Part shown: piece by piece, positions 1 to 9,860 of the stretch
Position numbering within the stretch: position 1 is the stretch's first letter
Layout of the letters: each line of letters opens with the position of its first letter
NCBI RefSeq assembly: GCF_900636545.1
Contig: NZ_LR134290.1
Coordinates: 3,286,001 to 3,350,000, forward strand
Direction of reading: 5' to 3'
Source: Pseudomonas mendocina
Lineage (GTDB): Bacteria; Pseudomonadota; Gammaproteobacteria; Pseudomonadales; Pseudomonadaceae
DNA: 64,000 nt
Notes under the pieces: model-generated
Seen by the model: only the letters and a program-made list of their open reading frames with translations
Databases searched by the model: none
What the model was told of the DNA's origin: nothing
Position numbers and translations under genes: made by a program

Positions 1-2
1 TT

Positions 3-56
3 CCGCTGCATCCCGGTGCCGAACGTTTCTATCGGGAAGTCGGCGTACTCAAATAG
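3..56 (+). CDS. C-terminal tail of a probable TRAP transporter TAXI-family solute-binding protein (partial)
   Basis: Only the last 17 codons are in the window. The frame reads PLHPGAERFYREVGVLK and then TAG. An HPGA-x-R-(F/Y)-Y-x-E-x-G-hydrophobic ending is typical of TAXI-family periplasmic binding proteins of TRAP transporters, which is established family knowledge. A hairpin with arms GCCCAC/GTGGGC follows at about 65-82 and could end the transcript. The rest of the gene lies upstream of the window, so the assignment rests on a very short match. Confidence 0.45.
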   Translation, partial: PLHPGAERFYREVGVLK

Positions 57-91
57 GAGAACGCGCCCACTCTTGCAGTGGGCGGCGAACC

Positions 92-523
92 TCAGCCCTT
101 GGCTGCAGCGAGAAACGGCGCGAGACGTTGCGCCATCTCCGCGCCAAGGGCTTGCAGCCCGCTCATCGGGCGCACCATGACCTCGAACTCGACGATCCGT
201 CCCGACTCGTCGAAACGGATCATGTCGATCCCCTTCAATTCACGCTCGCCCACCCGCGCAGAGAACTCCAGCACCACATTGAGGCCATCGGCTGTCGCCA
301 GCTCACGGTGATAGGCGAAATCCTCGAACACCTTGAGCACGGTATTGAGGATCAGATTGACCGCCTGCGCGCCCGGATACGGGCTATGCGCCATGGGCGA
401 TCTGAACACCGCCTGCGGGTGCAGCAGCTCGGGCAAGGCGCTGAGATCCTTGGCGGCGATGAACTGGTGCCAGCGTTCGAGGCTAGCCGCTGCGGCGGGT
501 TGCAATTGTGCGTTGAGGGACAT
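92..523 (-). CDS. Nuclear transport factor 2 (SnoaL-like) family protein
   Basis: 143 residues. Start chosen at the ATG at 523 (MSLNAQLQ) because AAGGAG sits eight bases upstream; the frame is open for ten more codons but has no such site there. The composition fits a single NTF2/SnoaL alpha+beta barrel: an N-terminal helix with ERWHQFIAAKDLSALPELLHP, then PMAHSPYPGAQAV and a beta-rich second half ending in FEVMVRPMSGLQALG. Members are small-molecule-binding or isomerase-like folds; no substrate can be read from the sequence. It lies 63 bp downstream of fadH on the same strand, but a hairpin separates them. Confidence 0.65.
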   Translation of the reverse strand: MSLNAQLQPAAAASLERWHQFIAAKDLSALPELLHPQAVFRSPMAHSPYPGAQAVNLILNTVLKVFEDFAYHRELATADGLNVVLEFSARVGERELKGIDMIRFDESGRIVEFEVMVRPMSGLQALGAEMAQRLAPFLAAAKG

Positions 524-558
524 GGGGCTTCTCCTTGTTATTGTCAGCCGCATAGAAC

Positions 559-581
559 ACGCCCCGCACGAGGCGGGGCGT
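559..581 (-). terminator. Probable stem-loop terminator after fadH
   Basis: Perfect 9-bp stem ACGCCCCGC/GCGGGGCGT with the 5-base loop ACGAG, starting six bases after the fadH stop codon. The T-run on the minus strand is weak (GTTCT), so termination may be partial, allowing some read-through into the NTF2-like gene. Confidence 0.55.
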
Positions 582-586
582 TGTCA

Positions 587-2752
<2,166 letters not shown>

Positions 2753-2822
2753 ATAGCAATTCGCCTTGGCAGCACGGCTCGACCGACCTAACCTGCACCG
2801 CAACGAAGCCGAACATCCCGAA

Positions 2823-3848
2823 ATGCGCCTACTGATCACCCTACTGCTCTCACTCGCCCTGCTTGCCGGCCTCGGCAGCTATACCCACTGGGTCGGGCAG
2901 CGCCCCAGCGGCCACTACCTGTCCGATCTGCGCAGCCAGGTCGCGCTCGATATCGGCCAGCCTGGCTCGCGCGGCAACCTGTTGGGTATCCAGCCGGAAC
3001 TGTTCACCGCCGACTATCAAAGCCTCGCTCGCCTGCGCCTGAAGCTGGCAGCCTATCTCGATCACGCCCGTGACCAGGGCCTGCTCAACGAGCGCACCGT
3101 CGTCGTGCTGCCCGAGCATATCGGCACCTGGCTGCTGGCTGTCGGCGAGAAGCAGGAGCTCTACCGCGCCAACGAACGCCGCCAGGCCATGCACTGGCTG
3201 GCGGCGACCAATCCGCTGGATTTTCTCGGTGCGCTGTTCAATGCCGGAAGCGATGCGCGCCTGGACGACGCCTTGCTGCGCACCAAGGCGAAGGCGATGG
3301 CCAGTGACTATCAGGAACTGTTCGGCGGCCTGGCCCGCGACTACCGGATCACCCTGCTTGCCGGCTCCATCGTCCTGCCCGAGCCCCGTGTGACGTCGGG
3401 GCGCCTAGAAGTCGGGCGCGGGCCGCTGTACAACACCAGCCTGGCGTTCGACCGCGCAGGCAATCCGCTGGGCCAGCCACAGCGCCAGCCCTTCGATGCC
3501 GGCGCACTCACCACCGAGGCGACAGATGCGCTGCAGATACTCAATACACCCGCCGGGCGCCTCGGCGTGCTGCTCGGCGGCGATGTCACCCAGCTTTCGC
3601 AGGCACATACCCCGAACGGTGAAAGCATCGAGTTGCTGGCCATGCCCAGCGACCTGAGCGCCCAGGTGGACGACGCCAGGCTCGAAGAACGGTTGCAGGC
3701 TGACGGCATCCGTACCGCACTTAAAGTCCACCTGCGCGGCAGACTGTGGGAGCTCAGCGGCCAACCCCAGGCACTGGCCTTCCATGCCGGCAGCAGCGAG
3801 CGAAGCAGCAGCGAACGCGGCGCACAACTGATCAACCTATGGTTATGA
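2823..3848 (+). CDS. Carbon-nitrogen hydrolase (nitrilase) fold protein, exported, probably catalytically inactive
   Basis: 341 residues. The ATG at 2823 is preferred over a TTG at 2766 because the protein then begins with an N-terminal hydrophobic segment (MRLLITLLLSLALLAGLGSY). That segment predicts export or membrane anchoring. VVVLPEHIG matches the catalytic-Glu strand of the nitrilase superfamily. However, the strand that should carry the nucleophile Cys reads GVLLGGD, and the usual lysine region reads GQPQRQ, so both Lys and Cys appear to be missing. The gene overlaps the AraC regulator downstream and is divergent to fadH. It matches what I remember as the PA3093 position. Its function is unknown. 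Confidence 0.65.
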   Translation: MRLLITLLLSLALLAGLGSYTHWVGQRPSGHYLSDLRSQVALDIGQPGSRGNLLGIQPELFTADYQSLARLRLKLAAYLDHARDQGLLNERTVVVLPEHIGTWLLAVGEKQELYRANERRQAMHWLAATNPLDFLGALFNAGSDARLDDALLRTKAKAMASDYQELFGGLARDYRITLLAGSIVLPEPRVTSGRLEVGRGPLYNTSLAFDRAGNPLGQPQRQPFDAGALTTEATDALQILNTPAGRLGVLLGGDVTQLSQAHTPNGESIELLAMPSDLSAQVDDARLEERLQADGIRTALKVHLRGRLWELSGQPQALAFHAGSSERSSSERGAQLINLWL

Positions 3849-4927
3849 AAACATCACGCGTTCGCCTCGGCGACCTCTCGGTCGGCTTCACCCATGCACT
3901 GGCCGACGCGCTACGCGAACAGGGCCAGCGGCCGGAGCCACTGCTCGACCAGTTCGGCCTGGATGCCGCCCGCCTGAGCGAACCGCGCGCACGCCTGTCG
4001 ATCCCGCGCTTCATGCGCCTTGGCCATAGCGCCATCGTCTTGTGCGGCAACCCGGCGCTGGGCCTGGACATGGGCCGCCACAGCCGCCTGAGCCAGGTTG
4101 GCCTGGCCGGCGTCTGCGCTGCGCAGGCGCCTGATCTGCGCGAGGCAGCGCGCACGCTGACGCGATTCGAGCCGCTGTACGCCGCCAACTATCGAGGCCG
4201 CTCGGGATTTAGCGAAGATGCCCGCGGCGCCTGGCTGCATTTCTATTCCATCAGTCCATACAACGCCTACAACCGCTTCGTGGTGGATTCGGTACTGGCC
4301 GGCTGGCAGATCAATCTGGGCCAGGTGGTCGGTCGCCCGGTCACCCTTGAAAAGGTCGAAATCGAATTTCCTGCGCCGGAGTATGACGAGCGCTACGAGG
4401 CGCTGTTCGGCTGCCCGGTGGAGTTCAACGCCGGTGCCAACCGGCTGCGCCTTGGCAATGAAGCCCTGGCGCAACGCAATCCGCAGCACTGCCCGGGCAC
4501 CTGGCGGCATCTCGTGGAGTTATGTGAACGCGAACTGGATCAGCTGACCCGCACGCGCAGCCTGCGCGAACGCGTGATCCAGCTGCTGGGGCCATTGCTG
4601 CACGGGCACGAACCAGACCTGGATGAAGTCGCACGCAGCCTGCACCTGCCGAGTTGGACACTGCGGCGCAAGCTGGCCGAGGAAGGCACGCAGTTTCGCA
4701 CCATCCTCAACGACACCCGTCGCGACCTGGCCACGGCCTATATCCGCGACACCGAACTGGCCTTCGGCGAGATCGCCTACCTGCTCGGCTTCGCCTCGGC
4801 CGAGGCGTTCCAGCGTGCATTCAAACGCTGGCTTGGACAAACACCCGGCGACTACCGCCGCGCACAGCGTCGCGCCGCTGGCGAAGCTCAGAGCTCGGTG
4901 GCGTCGTCGACGTCGATCACGTCCTGA
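3839..4927 (+). CDS. AraC-family transcriptional regulator (Arabinose-bd/OruR type)
   Basis: 362 residues from the ATG at 3839; a second ATG at 3845 overlaps the upstream stop as ATGA and is equally possible. The N-terminal about 220 residues resemble the Arabinose_bd ligand-sensing domain (VGFTHALADALREQGQRPEPLLDQFGLD). The C-terminal about 100 residues are a two-part AraC helix-turn-helix (DEVARSLHLPSWTLRRKLAEEG and ELAFGEIAYLLGFASAEAFQRAFKRW followed by G-x-TPGDYR). It is translationally coupled to the nitrilase-like gene. The neighbouring fadH suggests a role in fatty-acid metabolism, but the ligand is unknown. Confidence 0.85.
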   Translation: MVMKTSRVRLGDLSVGFTHALADALREQGQRPEPLLDQFGLDAARLSEPRARLSIPRFMRLGHSAIVLCGNPALGLDMGRHSRLSQVGLAGVCAAQAPDLREAARTLTRFEPLYAANYRGRSGFSEDARGAWLHFYSISPYNAYNRFVVDSVLAGWQINLGQVVGRPVTLEKVEIEFPAPEYDERYEALFGCPVEFNAGANRLRLGNEALAQRNPQHCPGTWRHLVELCERELDQLTRTRSLRERVIQLLGPLLHGHEPDLDEVARSLHLPSWTLRRKLAEEGTQFRTILNDTRRDLATAYIRDTELAFGEIAYLLGFASAEAFQRAFKRWLGQTPGDYRRAQRRAAGEAQSSVASSTSITS

Positions 4928-4971
4928 TCGAAGGCATCGCGTTCGAGCAACTCTTCTTGATAATCGTCCAT
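4888..4971 (-). CDS. 27-residue acidic micro-protein
   Basis: A short frame reads ATG to TGA with the product MDDYQEELLERDAFDQDV followed by IDVDDATEL. It is preceded by TAGGAG eight bases upstream, a clear ribosome-binding site. Eleven of 27 residues are acidic and only one is basic. It overlaps the 3' end of the AraC gene by 40 bp on the opposite strand. The strong Shine-Dalgarno, the stop and the biased composition make it a better gene candidate than a chance frame. No function is known to me. Confidence 0.6.
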   Translation of the reverse strand: MDDYQEELLERDAFDQDVIDVDDATEL

Positions 4972-5082
4972 CTTCGACTCTCCTAAGGTCTTTCGCTTGA
5001 TCGATAGCAAGCTACTTTGCCCATATGAAGACAAGATGACGAAAAGTCGCAGGGCGATTGATTACCCCGGATCACAGGCAAT

Positions 5083-5115
5083 AAAAAACCCGTCGATCTT
5101 TCGATCGACGGGTTT
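5083..5115 (-). terminator. Intrinsic terminator of the tRNA operon
   Basis: Stem AAACCCGTCGATC/GATCGACGGGTTT with loop TTTC, followed on the minus strand by a run of Ts (GGGTTTTTTATT). It lies seven bases beyond the last tRNA-Asp. Confidence 0.9.
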
Positions 5116-5121
5116 CGTATA

Positions 5122-5198
5122 TGGCGCAGCGGACGGGACTCGAACCCGCGACCCCCGGCGTGACAGGCCGGTATTCTAACCGACTGAACTACCGCTGC
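5122..5198 (-). tRNA. tRNA-Asp (GTC)
   Basis: 77 nt including an encoded CCA end. The 7-bp acceptor stem is GCAGCGG/CCGCTGC. The anticodon loop CTGTCAC gives GTC, and the T arm contains GGTTCGAGTC. It is the last member of a Val-Asp-Asp transcript. Confidence 0.97.
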
Positions 5199-5305
5199 GT
5201 GTCGGTTGGACTTGCGTCCAGAAAACTCTCGAAACTCTGTAGCCTCTGATGGTGCCCTGGTGGGCTTGCCATCTCAAACCGACGAACCGTCGATCTGGAA
5301 AATAA

Positions 5306-5382
5306 TGGCGCAGCGGACGGGACTCGAACCCGCGACCCCCGGCGTGACAGGCCGGTATTCTAACCGACTGAACTACCGCTGC
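5306..5382 (-). tRNA. tRNA-Asp (GTC), second copy
   Basis: 77 nt, identical in sequence to the copy at 5122-5198, with encoded CCA. The spacers around the two copies differ, so only the tRNA itself is duplicated. Confidence 0.97.
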
Positions 5383-5413
5383 GCGTCGGCCGGACTTTCG
5401 TCCGAATTCGCTA

Positions 5414-5489
5414 TGGTGGGTGGTGACGGGATCGAACCGCCGACCCTCTGCTTGTAAGGCAGATGCTCTCCCGGCTGAGCTAACCACCC
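5414..5489 (-). tRNA. tRNA-Val (TAC)
   Basis: 76 nt with encoded CCA. The acceptor stem is GGGTGGT/ACCACCC, the anticodon loop CTTACAA gives TAC, and the T arm contains GGTTCGATCC. It is the first gene of the tRNA operon, immediately after the promoter at 5511-5539. Confidence 0.97.
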
Positions 5490-5510
5490 ATGTGCCTTAG
5501 CGAGGCGCGC

Positions 5511-5539
5511 ACTTTATGCAGGTGGCGAAGCTAAGTCAA
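5511..5539 (-). promoter_or_regulatory. Sigma-70 promoter of the tRNA operon
   Basis: On the minus strand: -35 TTGACT (5534-5539), 17-bp spacer, -10 TAAAGT (5511-5516). It is followed by a GC-rich discriminator (GCGCGCC), the usual arrangement for stringently controlled stable-RNA promoters. Confidence 0.75.
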
Positions 5540-5578
5540 CACCCTGCTTGAATTTTTTCTGAAAAAAGCGCGCCGGAC

Positions 5579-6052
5579 TCAGTCCATCTCGCCGCACAGC
5601 TCGGCGGCCCTCAGCAAGGCTGCGGTCAGACTGTGGCGCTCCCAGTCGGCCAGCACGGCAAAACGCTGGTTGAACTCCGGCGGCATCAGCGACGGCGCCT
5701 GCTGGATCAACTCACGGCCGGCATCACTGATCAGCAGCCATTGCCGTCGGCGATCCTGATCATCGCGCTGACGCTGCAGCAGACCGCGCTCCTCGAGGCG
5801 GTCGAGCAAGCCGGAAAGCGTTGCTGCGGTCAGGCTCACGCGACTGCTGAGCACGCTGGCAGTCATGCGCGTCTCGCTGGCCAGTACCTGCAGGATCATC
5901 AACTGCATGGGTGTCAGTCCACCAAAACGGGCCAACCGCTTGGCATGCACTTCCCCTGCCTGCTGCAGGCGCCGCAGCGCCTGGAACAGTGGCATTTCAA
6001 AAGCCATGACAGATGACAAATCTATTTCAGCAGGAACTTTTTTAGCACTCAT
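5579..6052 (-). CDS. MarR-family transcriptional regulator
   Basis: 157 residues from the ATG at 6052 (MSAKKVPAEIDLSS). The winged helix-turn-helix is visible: GGLTPMQLMILQVLASETRMTASVLSSRVSLTAATLSGLLDRLEERGLLQR, then the wing RQRDDQDRRRQWLLISDAG. It is divergent from the NAGGN osmoprotectant operon, with a 108-bp shared intergenic region. The corresponding gene sits in the same place in P. aeruginosa as I recall (PA3458). Control of the adjacent operon is plausible but inferred. Confidence 0.85.
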   Translation of the reverse strand: MSAKKVPAEIDLSSVMAFEMPLFQALRRLQQAGEVHAKRLARFGGLTPMQLMILQVLASETRMTASVLSSRVSLTAATLSGLLDRLEERGLLQRQRDDQDRRRQWLLISDAGRELIQQAPSLMPPEFNQRFAVLADWERHSLTAALLRAAELCGEMD

Positions 6053-6160
6053 AAGCACCAATCCTTAACCACCAACACTTTGACATGAAAGCATTTTATT
6101 GTTTTGGTGTAAAAGGCTCGGCCACGAGCCACTCCCCAACGGCAACACCGGTAAGGAACT

Positions 6161-7930
6161 ATGTGCGGAATAGCTGGAGAACTACGTTTTGATCGACGCC
6201 CCGCGGACCTGGCGGCAGTCGAGCGCATCACTCACCACCTCGCCCCTCGCGGCCCCGACGCCCACGGCTTTCATAGCCAGGGCCCCATCGCCCTGGGCCA
6301 TCGCCGCCTGAAGATCATGGATCTGGCCGAAGCCTCAGGCCAACCGATGATCGACAGCGATCTCGGTCTGTCGATGGTGTTCAACGGCGCCATCTACAAC
6401 TACCCCGAGCTACGCGCCGAGCTGGAAACGCTGGGTTATCGCTTCTTCTCCGGCGGTGACACCGAAGTGCTGCTCAAGGGCTATCACGCCTGGGGTGAAA
6501 AGCTTCTGCCCAAACTCAACGGCATGTTCGCCTTCGCCGTCTGGGAGCGCGACCAGCAGAGCCTGTTCATCGCCCGCGACCGTCTCGGCGTCAAACCACT
6601 GTACCTGTCGCGCACCGGTGAGCGCCTGCGTTTTGCCTCGTCGCTGCCGGCCCTGCTGCAAGGTGGCGATATCGCCAAGACGCTGGATGCCGTCGCGCTG
6701 AACCACTACTTGAATTTCCATGCCGTGGTGCCGGCGCCGCGCACCATCCTGGCAGGCGTGGAAAAACTGCCGCCGGCCACTTGGATGCGTATCGATGCCG
6801 AGGGCAAGTTCGAGCAGAAGACCTGGTGGACGCTACAGTTCGGCCCGCAAGGCGACGAGACCAATTACGGCCTTGAAGAATGGCGCAATCAGACGCTGGA
6901 AACCATGCGCGAGGCCGTAGCCATTCGCCAACGCGCTGCCGTCGACGTCGGCGTGCTGCTCTCCGGTGGAGTCGACTCGAGCATGCTGGTCGGCCTGCTG
7001 CGCGAGGCCGGCGTGGAAAACCTGCTGACCTTCTCCATCGGATTTCAGGATGCCGGCGGCGAACGTGGTGATGAGTTCCAGTATTCGGACCTGATCGCCC
7101 AGCGCTTCGCCACCAGCCACCATCAGCTGCGCATCGGCGAGCACGAGATTCTCGAGCAGTTGCCGCAGGCTTTCCGCGCCATGAGCGAGCCGATGGTCAG
7201 CCACGACTGCATCGCCTTCTACCTGCTTTCGCGCGAAGTGGCCAAGCACTGCAAGGTGGTCCAGAGCGGCCAGGGCGCCGACGAGCTGTTCGCCGGCTAT
7301 CACTGGTACCCGCAGGTCGACGGCGCCAAGGATGCCTTCGCCGCTTATCGCGCGGCCTTCTTCGACCGCGAGCACGATGAGTACGCAGCCTGCGTGCAAC
7401 CTGCCTGGCTGACCGGTGACATGGCCGGCGAGTTCGTTCGCGAGCATTTCGCCATGCCGGGTGCAGACGCCGCGGTAGACAAGGCACTGCGCCTGGACAG
7501 CACCGTCATGCTGGTCGACGACCCGGTCAAACGGGTGGACAACATGACCATGGCCTGGGGCCTGGAAGCACGTACGCCGTTTCTCGACTACCGCGTGGCC
7601 GAGCTGTCGGCGCGCATTCCGGCTCAGTTCAAGCTGCCGGAAGGCGGCAAATACGTGCTCAAGGAAGCGGCGCGCAAGGTCATTCCAAGCGAAGTGATCG
7701 ACCGGCCCAAAGGCTACTTCCCGGTTCCCGGCCTCAAGCATCTGGAAGGCGCCACCCTCGGCTGGGTGCGCGACCTGCTGCTCGACCCGAGCCAGGATCG
7801 CGGCCTGTTCAACCCGAAGATGCTCGACCAGTTGCTGACCAACCCGCAGAGCCAGCTCACGCCGCTGCGCGGCTCCAAGCTGTGGCAGCTTGCGGCGCTC
7901 AACCTGTGGCTGAGCGAACAGGGTCTGTAA
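6161..7930 (+). CDS. asnO: N-acetylglutaminylglutamine amidotransferase (asparagine synthetase-like)
   Basis: 589 residues. It starts MCGIAGELRF, so Cys2 is the glutaminase nucleophile once Met is removed. The N-terminal class II amidotransferase domain carries RGPDAHG and NGAIYN. The C-terminal synthetase domain carries the ATP-pyrophosphatase loop SGGVDSSM and the GQGADELFAGY segment. In the NAGGN pathway this enzyme amidates the dipeptide N-acetylglutaminylglutamine to give an osmoprotectant made under salt stress. The next two genes complete the set, which is what separates it from ordinary AsnB. It is divergent from the MarR gene. Confidence 0.88.
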   Translation: MCGIAGELRFDRRPADLAAVERITHHLAPRGPDAHGFHSQGPIALGHRRLKIMDLAEASGQPMIDSDLGLSMVFNGAIYNYPELRAELETLGYRFFSGGDTEVLLKGYHAWGEKLLPKLNGMFAFAVWERDQQSLFIARDRLGVKPLYLSRTGERLRFASSLPALLQGGDIAKTLDAVALNHYLNFHAVVPAPRTILAGVEKLPPATWMRIDAEGKFEQKTWWTLQFGPQGDETNYGLEEWRNQTLETMREAVAIRQRAAVDVGVLLSGGVDSSMLVGLLREAGVENLLTFSIGFQDAGGERGDEFQYSDLIAQRFATSHHQLRIGEHEILEQLPQAFRAMSEPMVSHDCIAFYLLSREVAKHCKVVQSGQGADELFAGYHWYPQVDGAKDAFAAYRAAFFDREHDEYAACVQPAWLTGDMAGEFVREHFAMPGADAAVDKALRLDSTVMLVDDPVKRVDNMTMAWGLEARTPFLDYRVAELSARIPAQFKLPEGGKYVLKEAARKVIPSEVIDRPKGYFPVPGLKHLEGATLGWVRDLLLDPSQDRGLFNPKMLDQLLTNPQSQLTPLRGSKLWQLAALNLWLSEQGL

Positions 7931-7937
7931 CAGAGAC

Positions 7938-7994
7938 GGAGCGGCCATTTGGCCGCTCCTGCGAGATCAATGGTCGTAGCCCGGCAAAGCCGGG
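7938..7994. repeat. Two adjacent hairpins between asnO and ngg
   Basis: Stem 1 is GGAGCGGCC/GGCCGCTCC (7938-7946 with 7951-7959, loop ATTT). Stem 2 is CCCGGC/GCCGGG (7980-7985 with 7989-7994, loop AAA). Neither has a T-run. They look like REP-type palindromes and may set relative expression within the operon by protecting upstream mRNA. Confidence 0.5.
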
Positions 7995-8060
7995 ATTTGT
8001 CGCGACTCAATGACGATCCGGCTCAGACCGGACGTAATGAACACGGACAGGGACTATTCC

Positions 8061-9800
8061 ATGCGCTCCACTGCCTTCAACCAACGCCTGCTGCGCGGCC
8101 AGACGCCCTCCTACGAGCGCCTGCAAGCGCGCCTGGCTGAAGATCACGCCAGCCAGCCGAGTCAGCCGCAGGCCATCCATTGCGGTTGGGGCCGCCTGCT
8201 GATCGGCCACACCTACCCGGACCCCACCGTGCTGGCCGAAGCGCTGCTCAACGAGCAACCCGGCGAGCGCGATATCGCTCTGTACGTCGCTGCGCCGCAC
8301 CAGGTACTGGCCCACGCCCCGCAGCAGCTATTTCTCGACCCCTCCGACACGCTGCGCCTGTGGTTCACCGACTACCGCCCGGCGCGTCGCAGTTTCCGGG
8401 GCTTTCGCATTCGCCGGGCGCAGAACGATGCCGACTGGCAGGCGATCAACTGCCTGTACCAGACCCGCGGCATGCTGCCGATCGACCCGGCCAAGCTCAC
8501 GCCCTACAACGAAGGCGGCCCGACCTACTGGCTGGCCGAGGACGAGGACAGCGGCGCGGTGATCGGCAGCGTCATGGGCCTCAACCACCAGCGCGCCTTC
8601 CGTGACCCGGAAAACGGCAGCAGCCTGTGGTGCCTGGCAGTCGACCCGCAATGCAGCCGCCCAGGCGTCGGCGAGGTGCTGGTGCGTCACCTGATCGAGC
8701 ACGGCATGAGCCGTGGCCTGGGCTACCTCGACCTATCGGTGCTGCACGATAACAAGCAGGCCAAGAAACTCTACGCCAAGCTGGGTTTCCGCGAGCTGCA
8801 GACCTTCAGCCTCAAGCGCAAAAACGGCATCAACCAGCCGCTGTTCCTTGGCCCCGGCCCGCAAGCCGAACTCAACCCTTACGCGCGCATCATCGTCGAC
8901 GAGGCGCTGCGTCGCGGCATCGAGGTGCAGGTGGACGACGCCGAAGCCGGTCTGTTCACCCTCAGCCATGGTGGCCGACGCATCCGTTGCCGGGAGTCGC
9001 TGTGCGACCTGACCAGCGCCGTGAGCATGACCCTGTGCCAGGACAAGCGCCTGACCCACCGTGCACTGTCGCGTGCCGGCCTCAGCGTGCCAGCCCAGCG
9101 CCTGTCCGGCAGCGCCGAGGACAACGCCACGTTCCTCGCCGAGCACGGCTCGGTGGTGGTCAAGCCGGTGGATGGCGAACAGGGCCAGGGCGTAGCGGTC
9201 GATCTGCGCACGCCGGGTGAAGTGCAGGAAGCCATCGAACGCGCCCGTGTGTTCGACCAGCGCGTGCTGCTGGAGAGCTATCACGAGGGTTTTGATCTGC
9301 GCATCCTGGTGATCGGCTACGAAGTGGTGGCAGCGGCTATTCGCCGCCCGGCCGAGATCATCGGCGACGGCCGTCACAGCATCGGCAAACTGATCGACGC
9401 CCAGAGCCGCCGTCGCCAGGCCGCCACCGGCGGCGAAAGTCGCATCCCCAAGGACGCCGAAACCCTGCGCACCCTGCACGGTGCCGGCCTCGACTACGAC
9501 AGCGTGTTGCCGGCCGGCGAGCGCCTGGCGGTACGCAAGACCGCCAACCTGCACACCGGCGGCACCCTGGAGGACGTCACTGCAGTCCTGCATCCGGCGC
9601 TGCGCGACGCGGCGATCAAGGCTGCCCGCGCCCTGGAAATCCCGGTGGTCGGCCTCGACCTGCTGGTACCTGCGGCCGACCAGCCTGATTACGTGTTCAT
9701 CGAGGCCAACGAACGGGCCGGCCTTGCCAACCACGAACCGCAGCCGACTGCCGAGCGCTTCGTCGACCTGCTGTTTCCACTCAGCCAGGCAACGAGCTGA
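8061..9800 (+). CDS. ngg: N-acetylglutaminylglutamine synthetase (GNAT/ATP-grasp fusion)
   Basis: 579 residues from the ATG at 8061, which has AGGGA seven bases upstream; in-frame starts at 8010 and 8037 lack a site. An N-terminal GNAT acetyltransferase domain (RGFRIRRAQNDADWQAINCLYQTRG; WCLAVDPQCSRPGVGEVLVRHLIEHG) is joined to a C-terminal ATP-grasp ligase domain (SVVVKPVDGEQGQGVAVDL; VVGLDLLVP). Together they would acetylate glutamine and ligate the second glutamine to make the dipeptide that AsnO amidates. The gene sits between asnO and the M42 peptidase. Confidence 0.88.
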   Translation: MRSTAFNQRLLRGQTPSYERLQARLAEDHASQPSQPQAIHCGWGRLLIGHTYPDPTVLAEALLNEQPGERDIALYVAAPHQVLAHAPQQLFLDPSDTLRLWFTDYRPARRSFRGFRIRRAQNDADWQAINCLYQTRGMLPIDPAKLTPYNEGGPTYWLAEDEDSGAVIGSVMGLNHQRAFRDPENGSSLWCLAVDPQCSRPGVGEVLVRHLIEHGMSRGLGYLDLSVLHDNKQAKKLYAKLGFRELQTFSLKRKNGINQPLFLGPGPQAELNPYARIIVDEALRRGIEVQVDDAEAGLFTLSHGGRRIRCRESLCDLTSAVSMTLCQDKRLTHRALSRAGLSVPAQRLSGSAEDNATFLAEHGSVVVKPVDGEQGQGVAVDLRTPGEVQEAIERARVFDQRVLLESYHEGFDLRILVIGYEVVAAAIRRPAEIIGDGRHSIGKLIDAQSRRRQAATGGESRIPKDAETLRTLHGAGLDYDSVLPAGERLAVRKTANLHTGGTLEDVTAVLHPALRDAAIKAARALEIPVVGLDLLVPAADQPDYVFIEANERAGLANHEPQPTAERFVDLLFPLSQATS

Positions 9801-9812
9801 AAACTCTCCCCG

Positions 9813-9838
9813 GCCCTCTCCGAAATTTGGGAGAGGGC
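9813..9838. repeat. Hairpin between ngg and the M42 peptidase
   Basis: Perfect stem GCCCTCTCC/GGAGAGGGC with an 8-base loop (GAAATTTG) and no T-run. It is probably a dispersed palindrome rather than a terminator, since the next gene starts 22 bp on with its own AGGAG site. Confidence 0.5.
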
Positions 9839-9860
9839 GATGCGAACGCGAGGAGCTTGC

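Noticed and set aside
6080..6115. A clear sigma-70 promoter for asnO starting at TTGACA
   Set aside because: The TTGACA is good, but no matching -10 lies 16-18 bp downstream.
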